Part shown: in pieces, positions 10,390 to 19,878 of the stretch
Numbering within the stretch: position 1 is the stretch's first letter
Layout: every line of letters begins with the position of its first letter
Assembly (NCBI GenBank): GCA_049999725.1
Contig: JBNGIS010020429.1
Span: forward strand, 1 to 25,521
Source: Haplomitrium mnioides
Taxonomy: Eukaryota > Marchantiophyta > Haplomitriopsida > Calobryales
Direction: 5' to 3'
Length of the DNA stretch: 25,521 nucleotides
Made by a program: the position numbers and the translations under genes
The notes under the pieces: generated by a model
The model's input: the letters and a program-made list of their open reading frames with translations, nothing else
What the model was told of the DNA's origin: nothing
Database searches by the model: none

Positions 10390-10960
10390 ATGCCATTCGC
10401 AACACTTTATATCCACCTCTTGCTTCCAAAACTCATATTTGGACTTCTTGCAATAAAACTTCCAATTGCATAGTCTTTGCAATACTTATTTAAAATGATC
10501 ACGATGCTCAACTTCACTTTTACTAAAGATGAATATATCGTCCAAAAACACCAACACTGACTTATCCAATAAACCATCAAAAACTCAATGCATTTGATCC
10601 ATGAATATTGTTGGAGCATTAGTAAGGCTAAATCTAAGAACCTTCCACTCAAAATGCCCATACCTTGTGCAAAAAGTTGTCTTTGGTACATCACTGAGCT
10701 TGATAAGAATTCGCCAATAGCCCCTTCGAAGATCCAACTTAGAAAAGAATCATGCACTACTTAATTGATCCAACAAATCATTAATACAAGGTGGAGGATA
10801 GGCATTCTTCAATGTTTGATTGTTCAATCCTCGATAATTTGTACAAAGACAAAATCCACCATCTTTCTTTAGTACAAAGAATACCGGAGCTCCCCAACGT
10901 GAAGTACTATGTTGAATGAAATCTTTCTGAAGAAGATCCATCAATGTCTTTCAAAGCTCC
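10390..10960 (-). pseudogene. Ty3/gypsy reverse transcriptase, frameshifted
   Basis: The start of the domain is clear at 10944-10750: [20 protein letters not shown], then [18 protein letters not shown] and DLLDQLSSA. After about 10750 the reading moves to another frame with [24 protein letters not shown], the TNAP block and the catalytic motif VFLDDIFIFSKS (about 10520-10550). The active-site Asp pair is therefore still encoded although the frame is broken. Gypsy RTs normally have [FY]xDD here. Stops and frame changes mean it is dead. Confidence 0.88.
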
Positions 10961-11293
10961 TCTAGTTTTTGTGGCAATAACCGATATATAGATCGATTAT
11001 AAAGAGTAATTTCCAGTATCAACTCAATCAGAAATAACTCTTTTGGCAAATCCTCTGGAAACACATGTGCAAACTCCGTCAAAATATCATCTAGTAGTGA
11101 GGTAGACACTTTTTCTTCCCTCTTTACTCAAGTCCATGATGGGCTTGATCCAAACATCAAAGATATACAACTCTTGCTCTATTGAATTAACATGCTGAAC
11201 TAATTTAAGCATCTTCACTAGGGTGTTGAACACCTCAAAAGAAATTTCTTACCTTGTAAAGTAACTTAAATTTTGTCACTTTGCTCAATTAAA
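10961..11293 (-). pseudogene. Linker between protease and RT of the gypsy element
   Basis: Minus-strand sequence lies between the protease and RT remnants in the expected position. Fragments can be read but several stops interrupt it, and no specific motif is recognisable. Confidence 0.5.
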
Positions 11294-11590
11294 TTAAGTG
11301 GATCGATATTTAAGCCAAGACAACCTTAAAATAATGTCATATTGTATAGGTGCAATAACAAATTGCATAGCTTTCGCGTACTCTTTTCCAATCCTTAGAA
11401 GAAATGGCTTTTGAGAGCGAAACACGTCATGCTTTTGGCCATCGGCCATAGTCACAACACTCCCCTTGATAGGCTTAAATTTTGCTTTGATTATCTTAGC
11501 AAAACATAGTGACATAAAAATTTCAGAACTCTCATTATCCACCAACATTCTACAAGATTGCTCCTCAATCATACCATCAAGATGAAACAA
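11294..11590 (-). pseudogene. Ty3/gypsy aspartic protease
   Basis: The frame contains SCRMLVDNESSEIFMS, which aligns with the retroviral-type LVDSGSS active site. The catalytic D is kept but the following Ser-Gly is Asn-Glu, so activity is unlikely. Later VTMADGQ and the block ending DIILRLSWL (usually D[IV]ILGMxWL) fit the second half of the fold. This domain would process the polyprotein. It lies between gag and RT, as is normal for gypsy elements. Confidence 0.85.
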
Positions 11591-12330
11591 AGTACCTTAA
11601 ATTCTTGTCAAAATTTTAATTCCATTAGAGCTTGCAAAGTTTTTAGTATGTTGTTCGAACACTTGAAGACATAGGCTAGTTTCTATAGTAGTAAATAATG
11701 GGTCATACCTCTCCGTCATATGTATTGCTTCTTCTAATTGAGTAGGCTCTCTCATAATAACTTCTATTCTCGTGCGAGGCTTCAGTCCCTGAACAAAGCG
11801 GTCTAATGCTTCTTCTTCTTTTATATATGGAATTTACATAATTATATCCTCAAAATGTGTAGCATAGCTTTTCACTATACCAAGTTGCTTTGATTTGGCC
11901 AATCGATCTCTTGCTACTTTTGAAGCATCTACAACCCTAAATCTTGAAATCACTGCTTTTTTGAACTCACATCAAGAAACAATAGAAGCAACAAATCCAC
12001 ATTGCGCTTGTTCTACTTGATATCTCCACCAAGTCTTACCAACTCTTTCTAATTAGCTTGCCGCAAATAGAATTTGTCGACCATCTTCTCTAGTATTTGT
12101 AGCTTCAAAATATTACTTACAATCGAATATGAAGTTCTTAGATGCACTACAAACCATCCTCTCATCATATGTTTTTGGCGATGGAAATCGCCCATAGCTC
12201 TCTTCTTCTCGAAAAGTTGCTCTTTCTTTCATTCTTCCTTTTAAAAAGAAGGAAAGATGTTCAAGCCATTGTTCCATTGCTTCAACCACTACCTCTTGAT
12301 TCTCCATGTAACTCACCACCAAAAACACAT
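11591..12330 (-). pseudogene. Ty3/gypsy gag, broken
   Basis: Gag starts near 12328 (MFLVVSYMENQEVVVEAMEQ), just downstream of the primer site at 12347-12335. A frame break occurs near 12113. The capsid-like retrotransposon_gag region is readable in pieces: LERVGKTWWRYQ, then SYATHFEDIIM, then EEEALDRFVQGLKPRTR, EVIMREPTQLEEAI and MTERYD. The last three sit in the typical 'F..GL...' part of plant gag proteins. No CCHC zinc knuckle is evident. Several stops are present, so this is a fossil. Confidence 0.82.
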
Positions 12331-12334
12331 CACA

Positions 12335-12347
12335 GCTCTGATACCAA
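12335..12347 (-). other. Primer-binding site, tRNA-iMet
   Basis: The minus strand reads TTGGTATCAGAGC, the classic plant initiator-Met primer site (TGGTATCAGAGC), directly abutting the LTR terminus TTTTACA at 12348. It establishes orientation and the 5' LTR. Confidence 0.95.
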
Positions 12348-12736
12348 TGTAAAAGAACTCAAGGACGAAATCCAAATGAGCAAGAACTCATAGTGAACTC
12401 TAATAGAGTTCTTCAACCAAAAGCAACTTAAGGCCCCAGCTAAGACCAATAGTGCAAGCAAAAGCCAAGCAACCAAAGAACCCAAGTAATTCGAGAGGAA
12501 CTCTAGAATGAGAAGTGAGGCTAAGAAGCCCTTCTATTTATACAAGAGAAGAAGGTGTCATCCCTCTTTCTTTACTTACAAGTCACTTCTAATTTCAACC
12601 CTAAAAGTGATTCTCTACTAAAAGTGACTTCAAAGGTACGTAATCTTATCTCAACCCTAAAATTGACTCTCTACCACTTCTTTTACTACTCTATATTTTC
12701 TTATAAATAATACAACCTTATATTTGTACCATTATA
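12348..12736 (-). mobile_element. 5' LTR of the minus-strand gypsy element (LTR1)
   Basis: This 389-bp LTR, on the minus strand, starts TATAATGGTACAAATA (TG decayed to TA) and ends GAGTTCTTTTACA next to the primer site. It matches LTR2 (13610-14013) over its length in the same orientation, and LTR3 (14526-14894) in the opposite orientation. A TATA box (TATAAATAG on the minus strand) lies at 12534-12543. Confidence 0.9.
12534..12543 (-). promoter_or_regulatory. TATA box of LTR1
   Basis: Minus-strand TATAAATAG lies mid-LTR. The same motif is kept in LTR2 (about 13784-13792, minus strand) and in LTR3 (14718-14731, plus strand). Confidence 0.65.
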
Positions 12737-12869
12737 CGTATGAGTTCTCATATATGTATGAGCATGAGACTCGATTTTCTTCCATTCTCTATTGTTTGTA
12801 TGCTGTGTGCTTGTGCTTGTTATAGAATGTGTGTAGATGATATAAGTTGTGTAAGCAATATATATACGT
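12737..12869. other. Short unassigned stretch outside LTR1
   Basis: This is AT-rich sequence with several short TATG and GTGT runs. Nothing recognisable is seen. It lies between the outer end of LTR1 and the first readable integrase codons of the plus-strand remnant. Confidence 0.4.
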
Positions 12870-14520
12870 AGTATGATAGGGCTTTCTGGAGTAGACAAAA
12901 CTACAGAACTATTTCAACACATTTGGTGGTAGCCAAACCTAGCTTGGGACGTTTGATCATTCTTGTGAAAGTTGTCAACAAAGCAAAGTTGCTAATAAAA
13001 ACCAGCTAGGCTTCTACAACCACTTCCAACCTCTACTGCTTGTTCAGAAAAATAAGTTTGAATCTTACCACTTCACTTCTTACTATAGATCATGAGTTTA
13101 CTGGTTGTGAGAAAGCTCAACAAACATATTTATTTAGCACTAATGGTGGACATAGTAGATTCTCTACAATTGGCAAAAACTTGAAATGATGTTGTCTTCC
13201 TCTATTAGATAATATATAAGATATTAATATTGAAAAGAACTCATTTTTTAATAGAAAGTTTTGGTGAGAGTTGTTTATGTTTTTAGATAGCAAACACTTA
13301 ATATCTACGATTGATCATCCTCAAGTGGATGGTCAAACAAGTGCACTAATCATACTTTGGAGATAAGCTTTAAGCATTTATCAATGTTTGTCATACCAAT
13401 TGGGATATATTTTTAATCGACTATGGAGTTTGCTTACATTAATTCAAAACAAGGAAGTAATGGATGTTTTTTTTTCTTTCTTAATATGATTCAACGTTTT
13501 TATTTTTTCTCGATGGTTTGGTTTCTTCTTCCTCTTTCAATGTTCCAATTACTTTCAATTTTTGTCTTATTTATCTTCTTCTTTGGAAGATGCCTACAAC
13601 CATCTTATTTGCAAAAGAATTCAAGGACCAAATCCAAATGAGTAAGAACTCATAGTGAACTTCTTCAACCAAATGCAACTCAATGCCCAAGCTAAGACCA
13701 AGAGTGCAAGCAAAAACCAAGCAACCAAAGAACCTAAGTGATTCGAGAGGAACTCTAGAATGAGGAGTGGGCTATGAGCCCTTTTATTTATACAAAAGAA
13801 GGGTGTGATCTATCTTTCTTCATTTACAAGTCATTTCTAATTTCAACCCTAAATTCATCACTTAGAAGTCACTTCTAATTTCAAACCTAAAACTCTAAAA
13901 GTGACTTCAAAGACAAGTAATCTTATCTCCATCCTAAAAGTGACCTTCTACCACTTTCTTCACTCTTTTTTATTTTCTTATTAGTAGCACAACCTTTTGC
14001 TTGTATTATTACATTAATATTGCTCAAAATTGGCAAAAAAATATGCCAATAAACATTTTCATCATTTCTCATATGTTTAAGGTGACTAAGTTATCTTCTT
14101 TTATCTTTAGATGCTCAAATATGCAAGCGATTTCTAGATTGAGTCGGTCATTTATTTATTTCCCAAGTCATTTCTTATGTTGATTACAAACTTGATCTTC
14201 TTCTCTATCTTGAGATTTATCATATATCTAAATTCAAGTTTTCTATTTATAGTCTATATTTGCTTCCAAACAATGTTCAACTTCTTCATCTTTCTATAGT
14301 TATTGATAATTTTGAAGAATATAAAGTCAACTGTGTTTTGGAAAAACAAGCTATCAAGCAAAAAACGACATCTACAAACTTAATAAAAAGTTCTTTGGAA
14401 TAGATATCTATTTTATAATGCTACTTGAAAGACTTGTTCTAACTTTAAAAATGTTTAAGATGTTATTTGAGTGTTTTAAAGTGTCGACAATGATGATGAT
14501 GCCATTGATTAAAAGACAAA
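12870..14520 (+). pseudogene. Plus-strand gypsy integrase remnant, same family, interrupted by LTR2
   Basis: Starting near 12876 the plus strand reads GLSGVDKTTELFQHIWW, closely matching the minus-strand integrase of the neighbouring element (GILGVDKTMELLQHTW). It is followed by stops and by LSTKQS in place of the second Cys pair. Near 13310 it reads DHPQVDGQTSALI, the conserved end of the catalytic core. LTR2 interrupts at 13610-14013. Beyond it, AQNWQKN resumes the typical AQNRMKK segment, then VDYKLDLLLYLEI and EEYKVNCVLEKQAIKQK correspond to the C-terminal region before the 3' LTR. Many stops; non-functional. It is an independent, older copy, because it covers parts of integrase that the minus copy lacks. 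Confidence 0.8.
13610..14013 (-). mobile_element. LTR2, probably a solo LTR inserted in the plus-strand integrase
   Basis: This 404-bp LTR on the minus strand runs from TGTAATAATACAAG to TTTTGCA. It is colinear with LTR1, with two extra stretches near 13850-13890. Integrase sequence lies on both sides, no internal element sequence adjoins it, and it is opposite to the host element's own 3' LTR, so a solo LTR is the simplest reading. Flanks TTATT (13605-13609) and TTAAT (14014-14018) are only weakly alike, so the target duplication is not confirmed. Confidence 0.82.
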
Positions 14521-14525
14521 AATTA

Positions 14526-14894
14526 TATAGTGACACAAATATGATATTGTACTATATATAAGAAAATAGAAAAGAATGAAAGAAATGATAGTGATGATTA
14601 GAGTATGATTAATTTTTAAGAATAAATATAAGATAACTTGTTTTTAAAGTTACTTTTAGAGTAAAAAGTTGAAGTAACTTATAAACAAAGTAAATTAGAT
14701 GACAACTCATTTTCAAGTATAAATAAAAGGGTCTTATTGTCCAACTCTTCTTCATTCCATAGTTCTTCTAAGTTTGTTTGAGCATTCAATTCACTTGTGT
14801 TCTCTTTGTAAGATTTACTATATGGAGATTTGGTTAGTTAAACTTTATTTGAGTTGTTATTCATTTGGAGTTTGTCTTTTTGAGTTCTTTGATA
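14526..14894 (+). mobile_element. LTR3, 3' LTR of the plus-strand gypsy remnant
   Basis: Compared with LTR2 read on its own strand, this segment aligns colinearly. Shared blocks are AAGAAAATAGAAAAGA (LTR2 AAGAAAATAAAAAAGA), then ACTTG..AAAGT.ACTTTTAGAGT, then GTATAAATAAAAGGG, then TTCATTC..TAGTTC, and lastly CATTTGGA.TT.GTC ending GAGTTCTTT. It directly follows the integrase C-terminal remnant, as a 3' LTR should. It is more diverged than LTR1 and LTR2, so older. A TATA box, TATAAATAAAAGGG, lies at 14718-14731 in plus orientation, upstream of the RRP43 gene on the same strand. Confidence 0.78.
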
Positions 14895-15273
14895 ATAACT
14901 ATCTATCACATCTATACACCAAATGTATACTTGTAACTATTTATTAATTTGATATAGTGTGTATTCATATTACTATCTACTAGTTGTGTATACTCATGAC
15001 TATTAGTAACTATCTATTGCATGAAAAAAAAAACACATCGACAAACAATCTATGGCTTCTTCTTGGAGTCGTCTCTTTCAAAGCATGTAGATCTGCTCGT
15101 CAAACTGCAGGTGCAGAGGTGGGTTTTCGTTTCTAATATCCAGATCACTTTCTCTACACGATTGCCAGGGACACGCCTTCTGAACTTTCCTAAATCCTGA
15201 CTAAGCCCAACCCTATCCTAGTGTTGATTAGATTCGTGAATGCAGAGGACTGGTTTGGCCGATTCAAGCAAGC
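14895..15273 (+). promoter_or_regulatory. Upstream region and probable 5' UTR of RRP43
   Basis: This is 379 bp between LTR3 and the start codon. The first 140 bp are AT-rich; from about 15050 the base composition becomes mixed, which suggests transcribed leader. No clear TATA box is seen close to 15050. The LTR3 TATA box is about 550 bp upstream of the ATG. An A-run lies at 15025-15034. The transcription start cannot be fixed. Confidence 0.4.
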
Positions 15274-17502
15274 ATGTCGTTGGATATTCAATTTGGTGGA
15301 AATGAAGGCGTTGGAGCGGTGGAAGCGGATGCATTTCGACGTCTCTTCCCACTCCAATACATAGAACGGTATTTGGACGCCTCAGTTCGCCCTGATGGCC
15401 GACCCCTGGGTCGTGCAAGGCCTACTTCCATTTCTCTCGGTATGGTATGCCGTGCTCTTTCATTTTTTTTACTTTCTGATTGAGAGATTTAGACTTTGGG
15501 CCAATGGAGTATTGAGGTTGAGATCTGTCTGCATGAGTGAAGGAGCAATGCCCACAACGGACGGCTCAGCTCTGGTCAAAGTTGGGAACACGGTGAGTTC
15601 TACCAGCACCGAACTACCGAATTGTACTGCGAGACCAAATATCTAGAGTCTTTTTCTGTATTTTTGTTAACCGGATTTCCTTGGACGGCTAAGCAGACAA
15701 TGCTAGCAGGGATAAGATTGGAGGTTTTTGTTCCTCCTGCAAAAACTCCAGACAAAGGCCGCATTGGTAAAATCTCACTACCTACTACGGCTTAAATGTA
15801 CTTGAATTCATGAACTTATCCAGTCTTGGCGATTAATGAAAAATCAGGCTTTCATCATGTCTTTTATTTTCTTTCGGATATTCTTCCTTAACAACGAACT
15901 GGGTAGCTGCAATCTGATGGCATCATTTTGAGACGGTGGTGTGTGCGGGCAGCTGTTTGCTTTCAGATGCCGAACATTACCTCTTCGTTTGCCTTTGTAA
16001 GGCCAGGTTGGCATGATGAAGTTCGAGAGGTTGATATTTGTATCAACGAGCAGCTTTCCAATGCTTTAATCAGGTCATCATTTGAGTTTCTCTTTTATTC
16101 GTAGGCAATTCAGTTTTGACCTTGGTTCCAAGGTAGATTAGCATTTGATCTTTCAGGATATGGAATTTCGCAAGGGCATTTGAAGATTACATTAATTTGA
16201 GATACCATGGTCACAAAAGTCAGATGATTGGAAATCATTCTGCAATCGAAGCTTTTGAAATATCTGTCCTGGAAGTGTGTGTCTGACCATGACTATCTGA
16301 TCGCCTGCATTGTGTCGCTGGGAAAATAACTGGCAGCTCGGAGTTGGTGGACTTATGTGAACTACTGATTCTGAATGGCAAGGCTGCTTGGGTGGCATAT
16401 TTGGTATTTTTCACTCAGTACATTATTTGAATTTTATCTACAGTATATGTGGAACTATACAATATTGTTTATGTTTCTTATTTTCTCAAAGCTGACAGTG
16501 GCTTGCTTGACATACAAATCATTGAAGGTCTACACAACAGCAGTTATGTGTAGTTTGTCAACTTTGGAGACTTTCCCTTTACAGTTGCTGGCAATACTAA
16601 CAGTGGGAGATTGCTGAACCTGAAGGCTAACTTCTTGAACTTGTGGAAATGTAGGATATATATTGCTTGGATGCAGATGGCGCCCTACTGGATGCTGCAT
16701 TGCTTGCATCTGTTGCTGCACTTGCCAACTGTAAGTAATGTTGGCAAGTGTTGATGAGTTTGGTTATAAAGAAAGTTCCTAGTTAATCGCTACATGTGCT
16801 AAGGCAATGGCAATCATCTTTTTAGAGTATGTTGACCTCATTGGCATGGCATGCCCACTATTTTGACCTTCATCCAATGATATGTTTTGGTGTTCTATTT
16901 GTGTAGTGCAGATACCTCCTGTATCTGTCAATGATGATGGGAAGGTACAAAGAATATCATCCTCAGTCATAGATGAGCAAGAGCATGGTGCAACAAAGGC
17001 TGCAATGGAGGTAGATGATAATTCTGGTGAGCAGGTTCAAATGAGACCCAAACAGACCTTGAAACTCAGGGCCATACCTGTGTCTTTCACATTTGTATTG
17101 CACAAGAAATACTTGTTGGCCGACCCCACTGGTGAAGAAGAAGCGGTCCTGAAAACAACCTTGACAGTTGTACTTGATTCTGCTGGAAGGTTGATTTCCA
17201 TGTACAAGCCTGGAGGCCTTGCTGTTGCAACTACTGCTACAGTTCATGTAAGATTCTATGCTGAAACAGACAGACCATGATTAGAATTAGAGGATTGCAT
17301 TGTTCTTGTTTTGGATTTGTGTTGCTGTTGTGGAATCTTTGTTCTTGAAAGATTGGAGGGTCATAAATGTCCTGTAAGATGTGCTTGATGGACATACTGA
17401 GGAGCCAGTGGAGCCTTGTGACAGGATTGTCTTGCACTTGCAAGACACAGAGAAAGGGAGGTGCGGCGATTATTGGAAGCAGCTCTTCTGGAGGAGGGAT
17501 AA
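15274..17502 (+). CDS. RRP43: Exosome complex core subunit RRP43, 8 exons
   Basis: Exons: 15274-15439, 15543-15592, 15697-15766, 15953-16073, 16337-16403, 16655-16730, 16907-17247, 17425-17502 (TAA). All seven introns (103-263 bp) are GT-AG and the phases join to 322 codons plus stop, close to the roughly 300 residues of plant RRP43. RRP43 is one of six RNase PH-like subunits in the RNA exosome ring, which threads RNA for 3'-5' processing and decay in nucleus and cytoplasm; in eukaryotes it is non-catalytic. Visible family motifs: AFRRLFPLQYIERYL (about 20-34), SVRPDGRPLGR (38-48), TDGSALVKVGNTTML (61-75), GKAAWVAYLDIYCLDADGAL (about 150-169), NLQIPPVSVNDDG (183-195), VLHKKYLLADPTGEEE, and the tail DCLALARHREREVRRLLEAA. 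The start is the first ATG before the conserved block. Residues 109-116 and 199-232 are poorly conserved loops. No disruption is seen, so it is probably functional. Confidence 0.93.
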
Positions 17503-18171
17503 GTGCACCTGACCATTTGGTATGTGCATGGAAATTTGGAAAAGTTTGTCTATCCAGGTGTTGGTAGAACCATGCCCTTTCACTTAGCATCGCAACATAG
17601 GGCATATGGAAGTGGAGTGGGTACCCTAGTGGAGGATTTGTTCATCTTGGTATGTACATATCAATTTTGAGTTGTAAAGGATAGAGCAAAGGATTGGCAG
17701 AAAGTTTTCCTTGTGTACAAACAACTCCAACATGAGCATAATGGTCTTGTCTTCTCGGTTGTATTATGGAAGTTTGAGTATGAATTTGGACTTTTGAAAT
17801 GTGTACCTTCATCCAACCTGCAATCTTCTTCAAATATTGCTGGCAAGGTGATGGTAGTGGCAGGCCCAATGTTCTGTTGGCTACAGCATGACTGTTGGAT
17901 TCTTGGTGGAGTGCTAGGCATCATCATGACTGAGTTTTCCCATTACTCCCGGAAAGTGGCAGAAACTCTGTATAAAGATTGATCAGGACCTGCTGTCGGG
18001 AACTTACAAAAGCAGCAGGAAGTTGTAGTAGCTTGTCACTGCTACACATGATGAGGCTGAATAGTCTGAAACTTTGTGTTTGACAGCACATTGTGAAGGC
18101 TGCACTCTATGTGTTCGCAGTTGTGATGTGTGTAGGTTTTTCCTAGACTATTGCAGCTTCAATTTATTTGT
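17503..18171. other. 3' flank of RRP43, probable 3' UTR then intergenic
   Basis: No recognised gene. Several short ORFs occur on both strands with no family resemblance that I can name. No clear AATAAA signal is visible close to the stop codon, so the 3' end of the transcript is undetermined. Confidence 0.4.
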
Positions 18172-18558
18172 TTTTGTGGTTAATTTTACTCTCCACAACT
18201 TCATAACTATATATATGTTAGCTACAGCATGCTCTCCGGTTTGGAGCAATGCTTTATCGGAGGCACTTGTCACATTATGAACTCTACTGTTCCCCCTTTG
18301 TTGTCTCCTACTGCATGTCCTTACATTATCATGAAGACAACTATTACTCCACAGCCTTCGTGCAACCACTACTTCTGTCCACACCATATCCCTGTACCAT
18401 CTCGGATCTGGGAAGGCCCAAGCCAATATGGTGCAACATATATGTCTTTAGTTACAAGATAGTTTTGTGGTTAGTTTTACTCTCCACAACTTCATGACTA
18501 TATTTAGCTACAGGATACACAAATTCAGATCCGGTTAGGCCCCAAGCCAATATGGTGC
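18172..18558. repeat. Local duplicated segments downstream of RRP43
   Basis: Two pairs of near-repeats interleave. TTTTGTGGTTA.TTTTACTC followed by TCCACAACTTCAT.ACTAT occurs at 18172-18210 and 18463-18501. CCCAAGCCAATATGGTGCA with a preceding CGGATC/AGATCC block occurs at 18398-18435 and 18526-18558. Each copy of the second pair is followed by CTTTAGTTACA.GA. The pattern fits a degenerate duplication with a unit near 125-130 bp plus an older copy. No known element is recognised. Confidence 0.75.
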
Positions 18559-18721
18559 AGCAGTTTTGTTCTTTAGTTACAGGAGACTCCAATCACTCCA
18601 TGGCTTTAAGGCGCAGTTTGAGCATAACTTATGCAGGCCTTGTTGGAGTGCTCCAGGTTTCTCTATGGTTTAAAAGAGGTATTTTGCACTTGGTTGAGCA
18701 TTCTGGAATGCACTTTTGGAT

Positions 18722-19318
18722 GGTTCGAAATCAAATTTAATCCATTTCAAATTCTTCTTGTTTGAAATTAAGGTTCTCTTGTTTACTTACATTGGCCTTT
18801 GGTACATAGTTCAATCCATGTTTAAACCATTTCATTTTCTTGTGTTTAGAATTGTATAAAATATCTTTAATAATATTCCTCCAGAATTAACTAATATTTT
18901 CATGAAAATCTTCTATTAATAAAAATTTTAGCCATATTTTACTAAGCTTATACCCTCTTAACTTTGTGAGTTTTATGTGTAGTATATATGGTTTCTTAGC
19001 ACAAGTCACCAATTTGGTGGTGTGAGAATAAACTTATATAATACAATTAAGTCAGCCACTTGAATAGGTGGCAAAGCGATATTAATGTTGTTTAGAATCT
19101 ATGAAATTGTCCTATATAAGTAGTGATAGATGAGTGACAATGCTTCATTTGTGGGGTGATGGACATGAGGTGCTCTTGTTATTCTCATTTGTGAAATAGA
19201 TTGAGGTGCTATATTTAGATGTCTTCTTATTCTCATTTGTCAAATAGATTCAAGCACAAATTATGTGAGTAGTCTCAAATGTTATTCAACAATTTTGTTT
19301 CCAAGAGATTCTATATTT
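18722..19318. other. AT-rich intergenic stretch with small repeats
   Basis: No gene is seen. It holds a short imperfect hairpin at about 19001-19028 (CACAAGTCACC ... GGTGGTGTG) and a two-copy direct repeat, TTATTCTCATTTGT.AAATAG, near 19177 and 19228. The left side resembles ordinary AT-rich intergenic plant DNA. Confidence 0.45.
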
Positions 19319-19572
19319 TGTTGCCATTGCGAGGATTTGTTTGTGTCAAAATCCACACTCTCGAAACTCAAAGTGGTGTGGCGAATTCTCTATATTCACA
19401 AATGGGTTGATTGGCTTCAAAATAATACAACATGAGAGGAATATAAGATAATACAACATGAGAGTAGTCCTTATACTCATGCTTTAGATCATCTCTATAT
19501 AAACTAGCTAACTCTAACTAAAACTAAAAGGGTTGTCATATGAACATTGCAGTCTAACTTGATAGTTCAATA
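19319..19572 (-). mobile_element. 3' LTR of a Ty1/copia remnant
   Basis: On the minus strand the segment follows the end of the copia RNase H frame and a purine tract (TTGAGGAG). It begins TATTGAACTATC (TG decayed to TA) and ends GGCAACA, giving matching TRTTG...CAACA ends and a length of about 254 bp, typical for copia. A TATA-like TTATATAGAG lies near 19495-19505. The matching 5' LTR is not in the window. The inner boundary is blurred by the tandem repeat that crosses it. Confidence 0.6.
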
Positions 19573-19699
19573 CTCCTCAAGTTCAACGATAATTCAATAC
19601 AGTCTAACTTGATAATTCAATACTCCTCAAGTTCAACGATAATTCAATACAGTCTAACTTGATAATTCAATACTCCTCAAGTTCAACGATAATTCAATA
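19550..19699. repeat. Three 50-bp tandem units across the copia PPT/LTR junction
   Basis: Units are 19550-19599, 19600-19649 and 19650-19699. The last two are identical and the first differs by one base. On the minus strand each unit carries TTGAGGAG (polypurine-like) followed by TATTGAA.TATC, the apparent LTR start, so the cDNA plus-strand priming junction itself is repeated. Confidence 0.95.
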
Positions 19700-19878
19700 C
19701 TCCTCAATGCATGTACACCAAGTTGCTTCTTGAATTTTTGCAACTTCTCTACTCTCAATGTTTTCATGAGAATATTAGCCAATTGCTCTTCACTATTGAT
19801 ATATTGCAAGTCAATCAATATAGCCAAGACCTTCTCTCTCATAAAATAGTAATGCAACTCAATGTGCTTTCAACGTAC
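19654..19878 (-). pseudogene. Ty1/copia RNase H C-terminus (downstream half, split by solo LTR)
   Basis: Minus-strand reading from 19878 gives KHIELHYYFMREKVL, the conserved C-terminal RNase H segment of copia elements, followed by YINSEEQLANILMKTL and KKQLGVHALR. This is the end of the copia polyprotein; the tail then runs into the 50-bp repeats. The expected codons just before KHIE are separated by the solo LTR at 19879-21053 and continue at 21058 with NPVFHV. Confidence 0.88.

Noticed and set aside
10407-10757. 116-codon minus-strand ORF
   Set aside because: A shadow frame of the gypsy RT; the true RT motifs, including FLDD, are in a different frame over the same bases.
8905-14894. Autointegration as the origin of the opposed gypsy copies
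   Set aside because: Autointegration would split integrase into two complementary parts, but both copies contain the integrase N-terminal and core segments, so they are separate copies.
16882-17280. 132-codon ORF as a separate gene
   Set aside because: It is exon 7 of RRP43 extended into flanking introns; the final 11 codons are intron, and the conserved C-terminus continues in exon 8 at 17425.
17713-17982. 89-codon plus-strand ORF downstream of RRP43
   Set aside because: No recognisable family, no supporting motif; overlapping ORFs on the other strand are equally long.
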